Shown here piece by piece: positions 21,421 through 32,300 of a DNA stretch of 64,000 nt. The translations under genes and the position numbers were made by a program. Source of the DNA: Stereum hirsutum FP-91666 SS1 (Eukaryota; Basidiomycota; Agaricomycetes; Russulales; Stereaceae); contig NW_006763154.1 of assembly GCF_000264905.1 (NCBI RefSeq), positions 287,969 through 351,968 on the forward strand. The letters run 5' to 3'. Within the stretch, counting starts at the first letter, position 1. Every line of letters starts with the position of its first letter. The notes under the pieces are model-generated. The model did no database searches, was not told the origin of the DNA, and saw only the letters and a list, made by a program, of their open reading frames with translations.

Positions 21421-22510
21421 ATGGAAGACTGGTTTCGGGATGAAAACATCCCTGGTGACCAACAGGTGTCGTACGCTATTGGGACGGGGCTGGCAGACGT
21501 CCCGGAACTACAGGATGTGATGGAGAAGCGTGTGGCTGCAGTTCAGCAGGTAGCGAGCGCTGGGGATGGGATGAGTTTCGGTGGCGCTACCTGGGAATGG
21601 TTCAAAGACGAGACTACGCGTATCTCTGGTGGGAATCCGACTGGTCATCGTCCTAAACTCTCATCATCGTGCTCGTACTCATTGGTTCCTTTTATGCAGA
21701 AACCTCCAAAGCTCGTACGTTCTTGCATTCACTCATTAATCTAAGCAATTGAGTTGACAATATTTTGAAGTTCGGGAGCACAAGTCCTACTCCACGGGAT
21801 ACGCCGAATCTATTTCTGACATTCGTATGCCCTACGACCATGACGTTGAGCACCAGTCAAGAACGCCAGTGGACGCTCAATTCGTCCTTTCCGACATCAC
21901 CAATCCTTCATACGACACTCAATGCCTCAACAAACGCCCTACGGACGATCTTGCCATCTGGCCCACACTCGGTGACCTCCGTCGCGCCCTGGAGGCTGTC
22001 ATCGAGAAAGTAACGGCTCTACTCACGGAGATGCTCAAGTCAGTCACAGACTTTGTCTACTGCCTGATGGCCACTCTCCCGAGCGAAGTCCACAATGCCA
22101 TTGTCCAATGGAACTCGTTCAGGGTGGAACATCCGTACATCGCTGCGGGGGCCATCGTGGCCGTCATCGGAGCCAGCATTTTCGTGGGCAACTTTATACT
22201 CGGCCAAGCCGCGCTGGGACTACTACGGATGCTTGGATTCTCCGAATTAGGCCCTGTCGCAGGTCAGTCCTTGTGTCTTTATTCGACTATTTGTAGCGTG
22301 ATTCTTACTTGCTACTTTTTATGTTCAGGATCATGGGCCGCGCTCATCCAATCCACCTTATATGGGGCCTACACCCGCGGCCTCTTCTCCATCGTCCAGT
22401 CTATCACCATGACCGCCAAATCCGCGTGGCCCGCCGTCGCTTTCCTCAATCTCTCCGAGCTTGCGGCTGGTACCGCCATCTTCTCTCGTAGCGCTCTCGT
22501 AGCGCCATAG
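21421..22510 (+). CDS. ISG12/Ifi-6-16-like membrane protein, C-terminus cut by frameshift
   Basis: Exons 21421-21628, 21700-21714 (15 nt), 21771-22262 and 22329-22510 give 298 residues as read. The start is uncertain because the frame is open further 5'. Order: a soluble acidic N-terminal region (WFRDENIPGDQQVSYAIG, EWFKDET); an amphipathic stretch; a membrane segment (AAGAIVAVIGASIFVGNFIL); then the family core GF..LGPVAGSWAALIQS...SIVQSITM, which matches the glycine-rich ISG12 motif (GF..GP.AGS.AA..QS). Animal members act in mitochondrial or nuclear-envelope membranes in cell death; the fungal role is unknown. The stop at 22508-22510 follows an 11-bp tandem duplication at about 22483-22504. 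In the frame before the duplication, coding-like sequence continues to 22728 (FETVAFPDMSVLIEGG, EVQWLDVAFQWIY). Confidence 0.7.
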
Positions 22511-22728
22511 CGGCCCCTGTCGACCAATGGAGAGCATCCGACGTATTCGAGACTGTGGCCTTCCCTGATATGTCGGTTTTGATCGAGGGTGGCGTAGCCA
22601 GTGATGAGCTCATGAAAACATGGATGGGGAGCGTTGGGGATAAGTGTCGTGAGGCGGGAGTTCCTGAGGTCCAGTGGCTAGATGTCGCGTTTCAGTGGAT
22701 TTACAGGGAGATCGAGGCTCGTACGTAG

Positions 22729-23949
22729 GCACAAGCGCGGCGTTCAGTGGTGTAAGATCATCTCCCCTCGTCTCCTGGTCTGATGTCTGTTCTGACCGAA
22801 TCTGCACCATTGATTTGACCGTGTAGTACAGTCATGTTCGTCACCGTGACCTTCAACACTTCTCATTGCTTCCATGCCCCCATACTTTCTTCCTCTCTGT
22901 TACACTCGCCTCCTGTGTTCACGTAGAATATTCATGCGATAACAGGCTTGTACTGTAGACCTTTCCTTTCCTCGCCGTTCCATCAAAAAGTTACGATGTC
23001 CGTTACGGCTTCTTGTATTCTGTTGCGCCGTTCTCATGCATGCTTTGCACCATAGCTTTCCTTCATTGAACTTCATGAGTTGGAAACCTTCTGATCGACA
23101 TCTTACTTTCAATGGTGTTGTGAAAGATATCGCTGGTTCTCCACTGTTCTACGCAGGCTGCAAATTCGCAATCTTCGAAAGCGAAAGCTGTCTTTATGAC
23201 CGGCACAATACTTCGGTTTGTGAGATGGATAGAGTACAACGCACGCCCCCTTGTCTTCCGTGCGAGCTCGGGCGAGAGGATTACCACTCGGCAACAGCCG
23301 TCGCGGAGCATGAAACTGTGAAAGGCCAAAAGCCACGGCGGCCGACACACGAACCTGAACGTTCGCCTTTTGCTTGCACCACGATGGTCTCTTGGTTCTT
23401 ACACTCAAGACCCCTTATGTTCTTTTCTTATGCCTGCCGACGTTTCCCCCTTTGATACACAACACCTGCCGTCTAGATGATCAAGGTCGTATGATGTTGA
23501 CCATATGCATGTGTTCTAAAGTTGACTTGAAGTTCAAGCCCTCAGCCAGGAAAGAAAGATCGCTCGTTCGCTGCCCTCTAAAACGAAGTCAACTCGAAGT
23601 CATTCTTCTCTCCGATGCCTCGGAACATTCTGCAATTGAGCTGATCTGTACAGGCCGACGGAAACTAGCGGAAACCCCATCTTTGCATGTGGACAAAGCG
23701 CTATGCATATGGCCAACTTTGATGTTGGTGATGCATCCGCACGCCGTGTCTGCAAAAGCTACTGAAATAAGTAGTGAAACCTCCTTGGTGATGTGCGTTC
23801 AAGCCCAAAGGACGATGTCTCGGCGGATCTGATATTAAAATGGGTCTTGTGAGCTTGTAAACCCCTCCTTGGACGGTGATCCTATTCGCATTCATTTCTG
23901 GAGACGCCCCTGGAGGGTATCTGACCTCTAAGACCTCATGATCAGGGAG
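22729..23949. other. Intergenic, no gene seen
   Basis: Frames of up to 152 codons occur but lack splice support or family likeness. The last part is the GH71 promoter. Confidence 0.5.
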
Positions 23950-23957
23950 TATAAATA
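23950..23957 (+). promoter_or_regulatory. TATA box of GH71 gene
   Basis: TATAAATA about 75-80 bp upstream of the ATG at 24031, a usual distance for a strongly expressed fungal secreted-enzyme gene. Confidence 0.65.
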
Positions 23958-24030
23958 CGGCCACGAAGCAGCTGGTGGACTTATTGGTCCATTCCTCCTT
24001 CCTTTCCCGTCTACACTCCACCGCATCGAC

Positions 24031-25636
24031 ATGTCATTCGTGACTTTACTGCTTGGAGCGCTCTCTGTTGCGAGAGCAGCCTATGGGAAGGATGTATTTG
24101 CTCATTGGATGGTGCGTTCTTCTGAACTTGTTCATGCAAGTTCATTCTGGTCTATGTATACTGATGCTATTTTGACTCACAATGACAGCTCGATGAAGCC
24201 TACTCTTTCGTACAGAGCGACTGGGAGAGTGATATGTCAACAGCTCAATCGATTGGAATCGACGGTTTTGGTAAGCATCGAACTCATTTACCCGCTCTCA
24301 ATATTAAGTAACTGACGGGGCTCCTTAAATTATGCAGTTTTGAATATGAATGCCAACGACTATGAAACCGACAAGCTCGTGGACGCCTATGCCGCAGCCG
24401 AATCCCTAAACTTCAAACTCTTCATGTCCTTTGACATGTCTTACACCTGGTCCGTCACGGACATGGTCAACATCGTCTCGGCACACGCGTCCTCCTCCGC
24501 GCAGTACTTGTGGAACGGCGACGTTCTCGTTTCTACGTACTCTGGTGACTCGGGGAGCACCGCCACTGACTCCTTCTGGAGTGGATTCAAGAGCGATTTG
24601 GCTAGCCAGGGGATTACGATCTCGTTGGCACCAGCTTTCACGACTTACAGAGATCCGTCGTTGGCAAGCTCATTGTTGAGCACGTACCCTTCTATTGACG
24701 GATTCTTCAACTGGTGGTCCTGGTGAGTGGATCTGAAAAGTTGATCAAGATCCGTACATTGATTGTTGCACCGATATGTAGGCCTGCAGATGTTCTTGCA
24801 AACCTGACGACCGACACAGACGTCGCATATCATCAGGCAATTTCTGCTAGAACTGGACCCTACATCATGGGCGTCTCTCCCTGGCAATACAAGGACACTT
24901 CGGATGATCAGGACTGGGTTGAGTACTCCGATACGCTTTGGAACTACAGGTGGCAACAGGCCAGTGAGTCGCTCTCCTTCCACGTCCGTTCCACGTCCGT
25001 TCCACCATTGTCTTATTGTTTTTTTTTGTAAAGTCGACATTCAACCCGATATCGTTGAAATTATTACATGGAACGATTATGGCGAATCGCACTACATCGC
25101 CGACGTCCTCTCGAACATCAACATCGGCACGATCACGTACGTTGACGGTCAAGACCACGCACCGTGGAGAGACGTGGCAGAATATTACATCTCCTGGTAC
25201 AAGAACGGTGTCCAGCCAACTATCACTGTATGCGTCTCCCACTCATCGTAAAGGCTATGAAATAACTCGTTCACACCAACAGGAAGACAAAGTGGTCTTC
25301 TGGTACCGCAAGAACCCCAAAGCTGCCGTCTGCACCGGCGGGACCACCTCCGCCCCACGCAACGCTAACTTCCCAGGCGACTCGGTCTTCGCGCTCGCCA
25401 TGGTCGCCTCCGACGCCACTATCTCCCTCGATATTGGCTCTTCGCATGCTGAGTTTTCGGCAAGCGGTAACGCGGTGACTATGGGAAGTGTGCCTTTCCC
25501 GACCGAGGATAATCAGATTCCGTATATCCAGATCATCAGAAATGGGGCTACGGTCAAGGATGGATACGGATCAGTGGAAGTCAGCCAAAGTTGTACGGAC
25601 TATAACTTCAATCCGTTTGTGGGAATTGTTGAGTAG
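24031..25636 (+). CDS. GH71 alpha-1,3-glucanase (mutanase), secreted
   Basis: Six exons: 24031-24111, 24189-24270, 24338-24722, 24782-24963, 25034-25227 and 25283-25636, giving 425 residues. A signal peptide (MSFVTLLLGALSVARAAYG) is followed directly by KDVFAHWM, the usual start of the GH71 barrel. Further family segments are AQSIGIDGFVLNMN, FKLFMSFDMSYTW, APAFTTYRD, IDGFFNWWSWP, GVSPWQYKD and IITWNDYGESHYI; acidic residues in the last two and in SFD are candidate catalytic groups. A C-terminal beta-rich region of ~110 residues (from KVVFWYRKNP to the end) is typical of fungal members. The enzyme cleaves alpha-1,3-glucan, a fungal wall polymer, outside the cell; roles include wall remodelling or attack on other fungi. 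Complete, no defects seen. Confidence 0.93.
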
Positions 25637-26717
25637 AGATACAAGGAAATTGGAGGGGCGATGGGTGGGAGTCAGTACCGAGGGCAAAATGGTCGGTTAG
25701 CTGTGGCTGCAGATGCTATTTATTGTTATACTCTCCTATGTATTTTCTTGGATCGGTCTATGCCAGTGCGCGGGAACGGTCAGGTAGGTTAAGATCTTCT
25801 TGAGTGCTCGAATAGAATAGGACCTAGTATTGCTGTATGCTCTAGCTGTATCCTTTCATAACAACCGAGAGTAAGCACAAACGAGAGAAATGCTACTATA
25901 GCACAGATAGTAGAAGCTCACGAGTGAGCTGATGTACTAGGTGGCGTGAAGCAACGTGGGCCACACATGCTACATCCGGATCCATGCGTACCATATTTTA
26001 CTGGCGGAGTTTCCTCTTTGCACCACTATACTGGATGCCTTTGCACCACCATACTGGATGTCTTTCCGTGGTCGTTTACATAGGGCGCTGCGTAGACCAT
26101 GCCCATGACTACGAGTCCTGAGGACACGTCCGATTTGCATCTTCCTTCTCGCCAACTTCTCGCTCACGTTCTTAGCTTCTATATATATCTCTAAACAGCT
26201 AGAACGAAATAGAGTTGATCTAGATGCCTTTCGAAGTCACGGTGAGTGGGTGGGCCTGAAGCTACATAGGTCAGTGATTTAAGCCCAGAGCGGAATAAAC
26301 CTATTGAACAGTGTCAATGATGGATCAGGTAAAATGTTGTGTCGCTTTGACGGTGCGGTCTTTCAGCTTCTCCCTGCCAGGCTCACTTGTTATCGTGTAT
26401 GTGAGTTGTCGCCGCTCATATACTCATGTGGGCTGATAGCAGAATGCCTGGAACAAGTCATAGGCTACGTAGGCTGCAGAACATAGACACTATTCGGCAG
26501 AGGCCCGGGCTCAGTAGCGACGATCCTCATTGAATTCGGTTGCCGCTGTTGCCAGTTTATGTGGCGTAAGTAAGGGCTCAGTGGAGCCTATTGACACGGT
26601 CACCGCCGCGAGCTAAATTATACCCTAATTTTTGGACAGGGTCTGATGGGTATGGATTCATATATGAGGGGTGCTCGTTCACCCTTTTCCCTACCTCTGC
26701 TGCTCTCAGTCTCCGTC
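25637..26717. other. Intergenic, no gene seen
   Basis: No supported gene. A short direct repeat (TTTGCACCACYATACTGGATG) occurs twice near 26017-26060. An isolated MPFEVT start with a donor-like GTGAGT sits at 26224, without a recognisable continuation. Confidence 0.45.
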
Positions 26718-27285
26718 TAACCAGTGAGTCTTCTGTCGTTCTCCTCCCCCTTTCCCTTCGATAAAAAAAAGCTTTGGGCAGTCGCACTTCGACATACCCT
26801 TTGCTCCGCCAACTTCTGGCGTTTTATGCTGCATCGATATATTTACACTGACCATACCCGTCCTTGCAGGTCCCGGCCACTGCGCAAGCAACTACAAGCA
26901 CTGAACGGCTTTCCAGTTTTCTAACCAGTGAGTATTCTATCGTCCTTCTTCATGGACAAGGCATTGGGCAGTCGCACTTCGACATACCCTTTCTTTGACA
27001 TCTCTTTGCGTTTTCTACTGTCTCGACATATATTTACACTGACCATACCCGTCCTTGCAGGTCCCGGCCACTGCGCGCAGCGCAAGCAACTACAAGCACT
27101 GAACGGCTTTCCAGTTTTCTAACCAGTGAGTGTTTTGTCGTCCTTCTGCATAGACAAGGCATTGGGCAGTCGCACTTCGACATACCCTGTGCCCTGCCAC
27201 CTTTTTGCCCTTTCTATTGTCTCCCCATATATTTGCACTGATCATACCCGTCCTGGCAGATCCCACAGTTTTCCTGTCTCTCGAC
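26718..27285 (+). repeat. Triplicated intron/exon leader upstream of TET-like gene
   Basis: Units begin with TAACCAGTGAGT at about 26718, 26922 and 27120 (periods ~204 and ~198; the third unit diverges after ~140 bp). Each unit has a good donor (CCA|GTGAGT) and an acceptor (CTTGCAG or CTGGCAG). The first two also share an exon-like GTCCCGGCCACTGCGC block. The ATG of the next gene follows at 27286. The repeat therefore looks like a 5' UTR exon and intron multiplied in tandem. Confidence 0.8.
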
Positions 27286-29055
27286 ATGTCCTACAATTTC
27301 CACACAGTAAGCTTATATCCTTCAGTATCAATCCTCTACTGCTTTTTTCCCGTTTTCGTATTTCTTTGCATACTAATACAAACGATATCCCCACCTGTAG
27401 ACACGGACCGGCCGCAACTTCGCTCGCCTCGAACATTTTGTTGAAACTTCGCTCAATATCGCCCCTCTACTCCTGGATACGATCAAAGTCAACGACGACC
27501 GTACCAGACGTGTCGAGGCCATCTACAATGCACCGTCCCCCCTCACCCCCCTTTCGTTTGAGTCACCAGAATTCGGTCCAGGCGATTCGCAGTTTGAAAC
27601 TCCATCGTCTACTCCTGCTGAAGCCGACATCATTCATGCTTCCTCTTCTCAGCCAGTCTCCAACACTACCAAAACTCTCCTGCGGCAAACATCTGCCCGT
27701 CTCGTGCAGCATGAAGTCCAGAGTCGCCGGGATAAACGCAAGGCTAGATTCCGTGGCCATCGCAAGGAAGTACACGACCTGAAGATGGCCAAGCACTCAG
27801 CCCGAGTCAATCGCAAGACCAAGTCTCAGATCTCGAAGAGAAATTCTGGGTACGGCGCCGTCATCGTCCTCACTGATTTCAAAGTCGCCGACATCTCTAT
27901 CGCTCCTGGAGGTGACATTGGATGCCACCGGCCGGCGGAGAAGTCACTCCCCACTCTGGCCTCGCTCATGTCACGCCCGGGCTATCGCTACATTCCCAAC
28001 GATGGAAGGTATGTTTCTTTTTCTCCAACTCCTTGTGTTCCTATCGTTCAATATCACTGCCTGCCTCTTCAGCACGTCTCTCGGGGTTGTCGATCCCGAC
28101 GGTACCCTTCTCGCTGGTATATTTACAGGTCCTGCTCCACGAAACGCGAGTTCTCCATCATGGGATACAGCAATCGAAGACATGTCCTCGTTGATGGAAC
28201 GTTTGCGCCGTGAAGAGGATGTGTCCTTCTTGCGGGGAGAGACGCACCATCGTCGTGGAAATTATACACTTGTGTCCTCTGGTATCACGCACGGCAATGG
28301 GCGAAAGGTTCGTCACTCAGTCCCCACATTTCGTACCACACTACAAATGGCTAACATCTACTATTACTTATAGATTCCTGGTAATCTTCGTGAACGGCAC
28401 CCAGCTATAGTGGAAGAGTTGAAGAATAGCGAGGCTGTCCGTCGCGTAGTCGGACACCAGGATGGTGTGTTACTTTGATATGCATTCTTTCCGCCTCATG
28501 TACTCAATCATGGTAGCCTTGTTCCGATATAATGCACCAAAGCTCTATGCGCACTGTGCAGATCAGGTTGACGAGCTTTTAGCTCACCATCAAGATCTCC
28601 AGCGGCCCTTCTCACACTCCGTCTACACGACTTTCACTGCCAACATGGGACCTGCATCTTCTACCTTCAAGCACGTAGACTCACAAAATGACGCACACGT
28701 GTGGTGCGCCATAACTAATGGTGGCCACTTTGACTTCCGAAAAGGCGCACACCTTGTCCTCTACGACTTCAAACTCATCATCGAGTTCCCGCCCGGATGT
28801 ACTGCCATTCTTCCTTCCGCCACAGTGAGCCACGGCAATACTGCCATTGGTCCCGGAGAAACTCGCTACTCTTTGACGCAGTACATTAACGGTGCCCTTT
28901 TCCGATGGGTCCGTCATGGATTTAGGCCTGCTAGTGGTCTGACTCGAAATGATAGAGCTGAGAGGGATGGGGATGCAGAAGATCGTTGTGCGAAGGTACT
29001 GGGGATGTTCTCGAAGACGGACGAGATTCTGCTGGACCGGGAATGTCTGCTGTAG
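27286..29055 (+). CDS. TET/JBP-like 2OG-Fe(II) dioxygenase (complete)
   Basis: Exons 27286-27306, 27401-28008, 28073-28307, 28374-28464 and 28517-29055 give 497 residues. The first intron has a perfect TACTAATAC branch site. Residues ~70-170 are disordered (P/S-rich, then basic RRDKRKARFRGHRK). The rest is the catalytic fold: STFKHVDSQND with the HxD pair, GGHFDFRKGAHLVLYDF, FPPGCTAILPSATVSHGN with the distal histidine, ETRYSLTQY with the 2-oxoglutarate arginine, and the closing ALFRWVRHGF that recurs in the large Agaricomycete TET/JBP expansion. Known members oxidise 5-methylcytosine or thymine in DNA; the substrate here is not shown by sequence. All iron and co-substrate residues are present, so it is likely active. 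Its leader is tandemly repeated. Confidence 0.82.
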
Positions 29056-29307
29056 TTTAGTCCTTGTATATTAGCCTCTAGCTTGTCAGAGTTCGATGTT
29101 TGAGATGTGGAAATTCAGCTGTACCAGCGAGGACTCGGTTTTGAGTAGTGTCGAGTGGCGTGACTGATTCGGACTCGAAGTGTCTCAGGTGGCGTAGAGG
29201 CACCGCCACGCTTCAAGCGCTGACTACGTGCTTTCCTGTTTAGGACCATTTCTAGGCGCGAAAGGCAACATCGATCACGCTCGCGCCTCTTGCTTCCAAC
29301 GACCACC

Positions 29308-32300
29308 ATGCCTACTAATGGCGACCCCCCTCAGCTTCAGATATCTCTCCCAGGCAATACGACATCTTTCAAGCGTTCTTTTGACCAGTTTGGCTTTGAT
29401 CTAGAGAGCCCAGTCGATCCATCGTCCGTTGCCAGCGGCAGCAGCACACAGGCCAGCTCCAGCTCTTCGACTGAGACCAATGGTGACAGAAACAAACGCG
29501 CAAGGAGTGGCTCTGCTAGTGGCACAAGCTCCTCAGACTCTGCACAGTCTTTCAGAACAGCGAACGAAGCGTTAGTCCCGAACTTGCCGTCTACCCAAGG
29601 ACAAGCAAGCAACGTGCCCGAGACGACTGTTACTTCTTCGAGTGCTTTGCCCATTCCGGCGTCTACAGCACCTGCTCTCGACATCACGCTTCCCACGAGA
29701 CTTTCAGAAGATGTGTTCATGCACGATGCTTCGCCTACTGCCGAACAGCCTCCGGCTTCGTCGACCTCCTCACTGCCCGCTGCCTCGTCGGTCACATTCA
29801 GAGAACAATTCAGGGTTTCCATGGAGAGATTTAACACATTCGAGAGTGAAATGTCCACCCTTCGTCGAGCTCCCACTACCGCCCCAACACGCTCAATGAC
29901 ACCGCCACCGACACTCCCACCTCTCAGTCTTCTTGTTGATGACGATGAGACGAACGCATCCCGTCCAACACCTGATCGAGCTCAAATCCGTGGACACTCT
30001 GGGCTTTACCCCCGCCCTCCAGAAACAGACGCTAGACGTCCTCCGGCCGCGATGGACAATAGTATTCTGCGCTTTCGCGCACGCAGCCAAAGGTTGCAGA
30101 GACCACCGGTTCCGAACGGAGAGCTCAATTTGCCTCCTCGAGACTCCTTCATGGAGGCTATGCGTCGAAGGCTTGACAACTCTCCTGCGTTTGGGCCCTT
30201 GACGTCTGCAGACCGCGATGGTACGTTATTGTCCTTTTGTTCGAAAATAGTCTCGCCTGTATTTTCTTGCCAAAATCATGACAGTGTAATATATGTGTGC
30301 GCCATGAACGAGTTTTCTGATACAAGCTCTTCATCCCGCTGTAGCGGAGTCCTCATCGTCGCAGCCTCAACATCGTGGCCCAAACAACGTGCTTCAGCGT
30401 CTTGAAGAAGAGCTATTGGACCGGCAATCGTCGTACTTGGCTGCGTCTGCGGAGGCAAGGCGCACAAGACTAGCCCTTCAGAGCTCCTTGGAAAATTTTG
30501 AACCTACGTCCTCGTCGTCACCCATCGACGGATCTCGCACCAGTAGCCCCTTGCCCTCTTGGGCGCGTCGCACGCAGGAAGAACCGTCCACTTTTTCGCC
30601 CCGCGAATCACTTATACCGCCATATTTCACTAATCAAAGGAGCTCCCTCATACCTGACCTAACCCGGAATGACGACGACGATGCATTCGAGGAGTTCTTC
30701 GCTGATGGTCCATCTCAATGGTCGAGGGAGAACGAGGCAGATGACAATGCCCTCCCAGAAGTTCTCCGCGTGGACAGAGAGCGTCTTCGGGTCGCAGAAC
30801 GACGACGGGACAGAACTTCGCACTCTTCGACCTCCGATTTGTTGTCTGGATATTTTCACCCTAACTCTCTCAGTGCATCCGACCTGGACAGCCTCACGCC
30901 TATTTTCTCTGACACGCCAGACGGCACCTCACTTATACCAGAAGAGGAACGGCCACTGCTTAGTGCAGTCGATGGCCATGGCGCTCAAAACCATGATGTT
31001 CACGAACCTCAGGAGTCTTCGATGCGTGCATTCCCTCCGATTTTCGAACATGCGGACGATTTTTGGACAACCACCAGTCTGAGGCATGGGAATGAATCGA
31101 GCTGGATGGACCCCTACGCAGGGCCCGCTTCACACACGACCGCATCTGCTGCACGTAATAATGCTCGTAAGTCTTACAACTACATTTTGAGTGTCTTCCT
31201 GCTCATATGAGTCTGGCCAGCTTCTCTGCCTGAGATTCAACGCGTCGGCCTACAAGGTCAATGGCTTGAGTTTATGTCGGGTAAGTAATGAGACAGCCTC
31301 CTTCGTCCTCGCACTGATAGATTTTATTTCAGGGTCTTCTAGTGAGGCTACGCGGTTGCGACCGCCTTCACCTCAGCCACTACGCATGCGTGGCCTGAAC
31401 GAACGAACTACGGACAGAGACATGCCTACGCCTCGCCTACCACCGTCATCGAATCGACCATCCACCCAACAACTTGGACCTGATTTATCGGCCAGGCGTT
31501 CAGCACTACTTCGTACCATCTCCGCTGAGATTAACAATATGGACGGTCGTTCTTCCCCTCATCGTCCTCTGAGACCATCGGGAACGCGAGAAGACTTTTC
31601 GCGTGATCGATGGGAGAGGGCACGAGAGAGACTGTTGGATAGAGAGTCAGATCGTTCACGACCGCCAAGTTTTTACGAGTTCCATCGTATAGATCGGACG
31701 CGTGTGCGGCCCATAGAGCGGTCGGAGGACCGAATGTGGGAACGTGAACGGGAACACGAAAGGGATATGCAAACGGACAGGGAGAGGATCGCAAGCGTCA
31801 CTTCTTCGAACAGGCCGTCCTTTTTTGAGTGGCGGAACCCATTTCATGGGCCCGACCGTTCTCGAGAGGGAGAAACTTATCTGCACCTACCTCGCACCTA
31901 CGAATACCCGCCTGTCACGTCGCGGATGGATTTCTTTACTGCCCATCGTGCTACCGAATCCCGGGTCAACATGGACGATGTACCCATCTCGAGCCAAGCG
32001 GCCGCAATGTTCGCCTCACGGTCACCTCCACCTGCCGCTGATCCCCTGAGCGGTAATCATGCGGCTCCAGGACCTGCGTTCACTTCTAGGCTTTCCAGAA
32101 TGGGTGCACCCACCCCCACCGTTTCGCGCCCCGAACGATCAGAGACCCTCGTGTTGCCTTTGCCGAGGTCGCCTTCGCCGTTCCCTCCATCCATGTTCCT
32201 CGACGCCGATTCTGCTATTCCACATGCCGAGCCCGACCGGGACTCCGAAATGTTAAGAAGGAGGGCCCGTATGAGAAGCGACGCAGAGTTACCGGGACCA

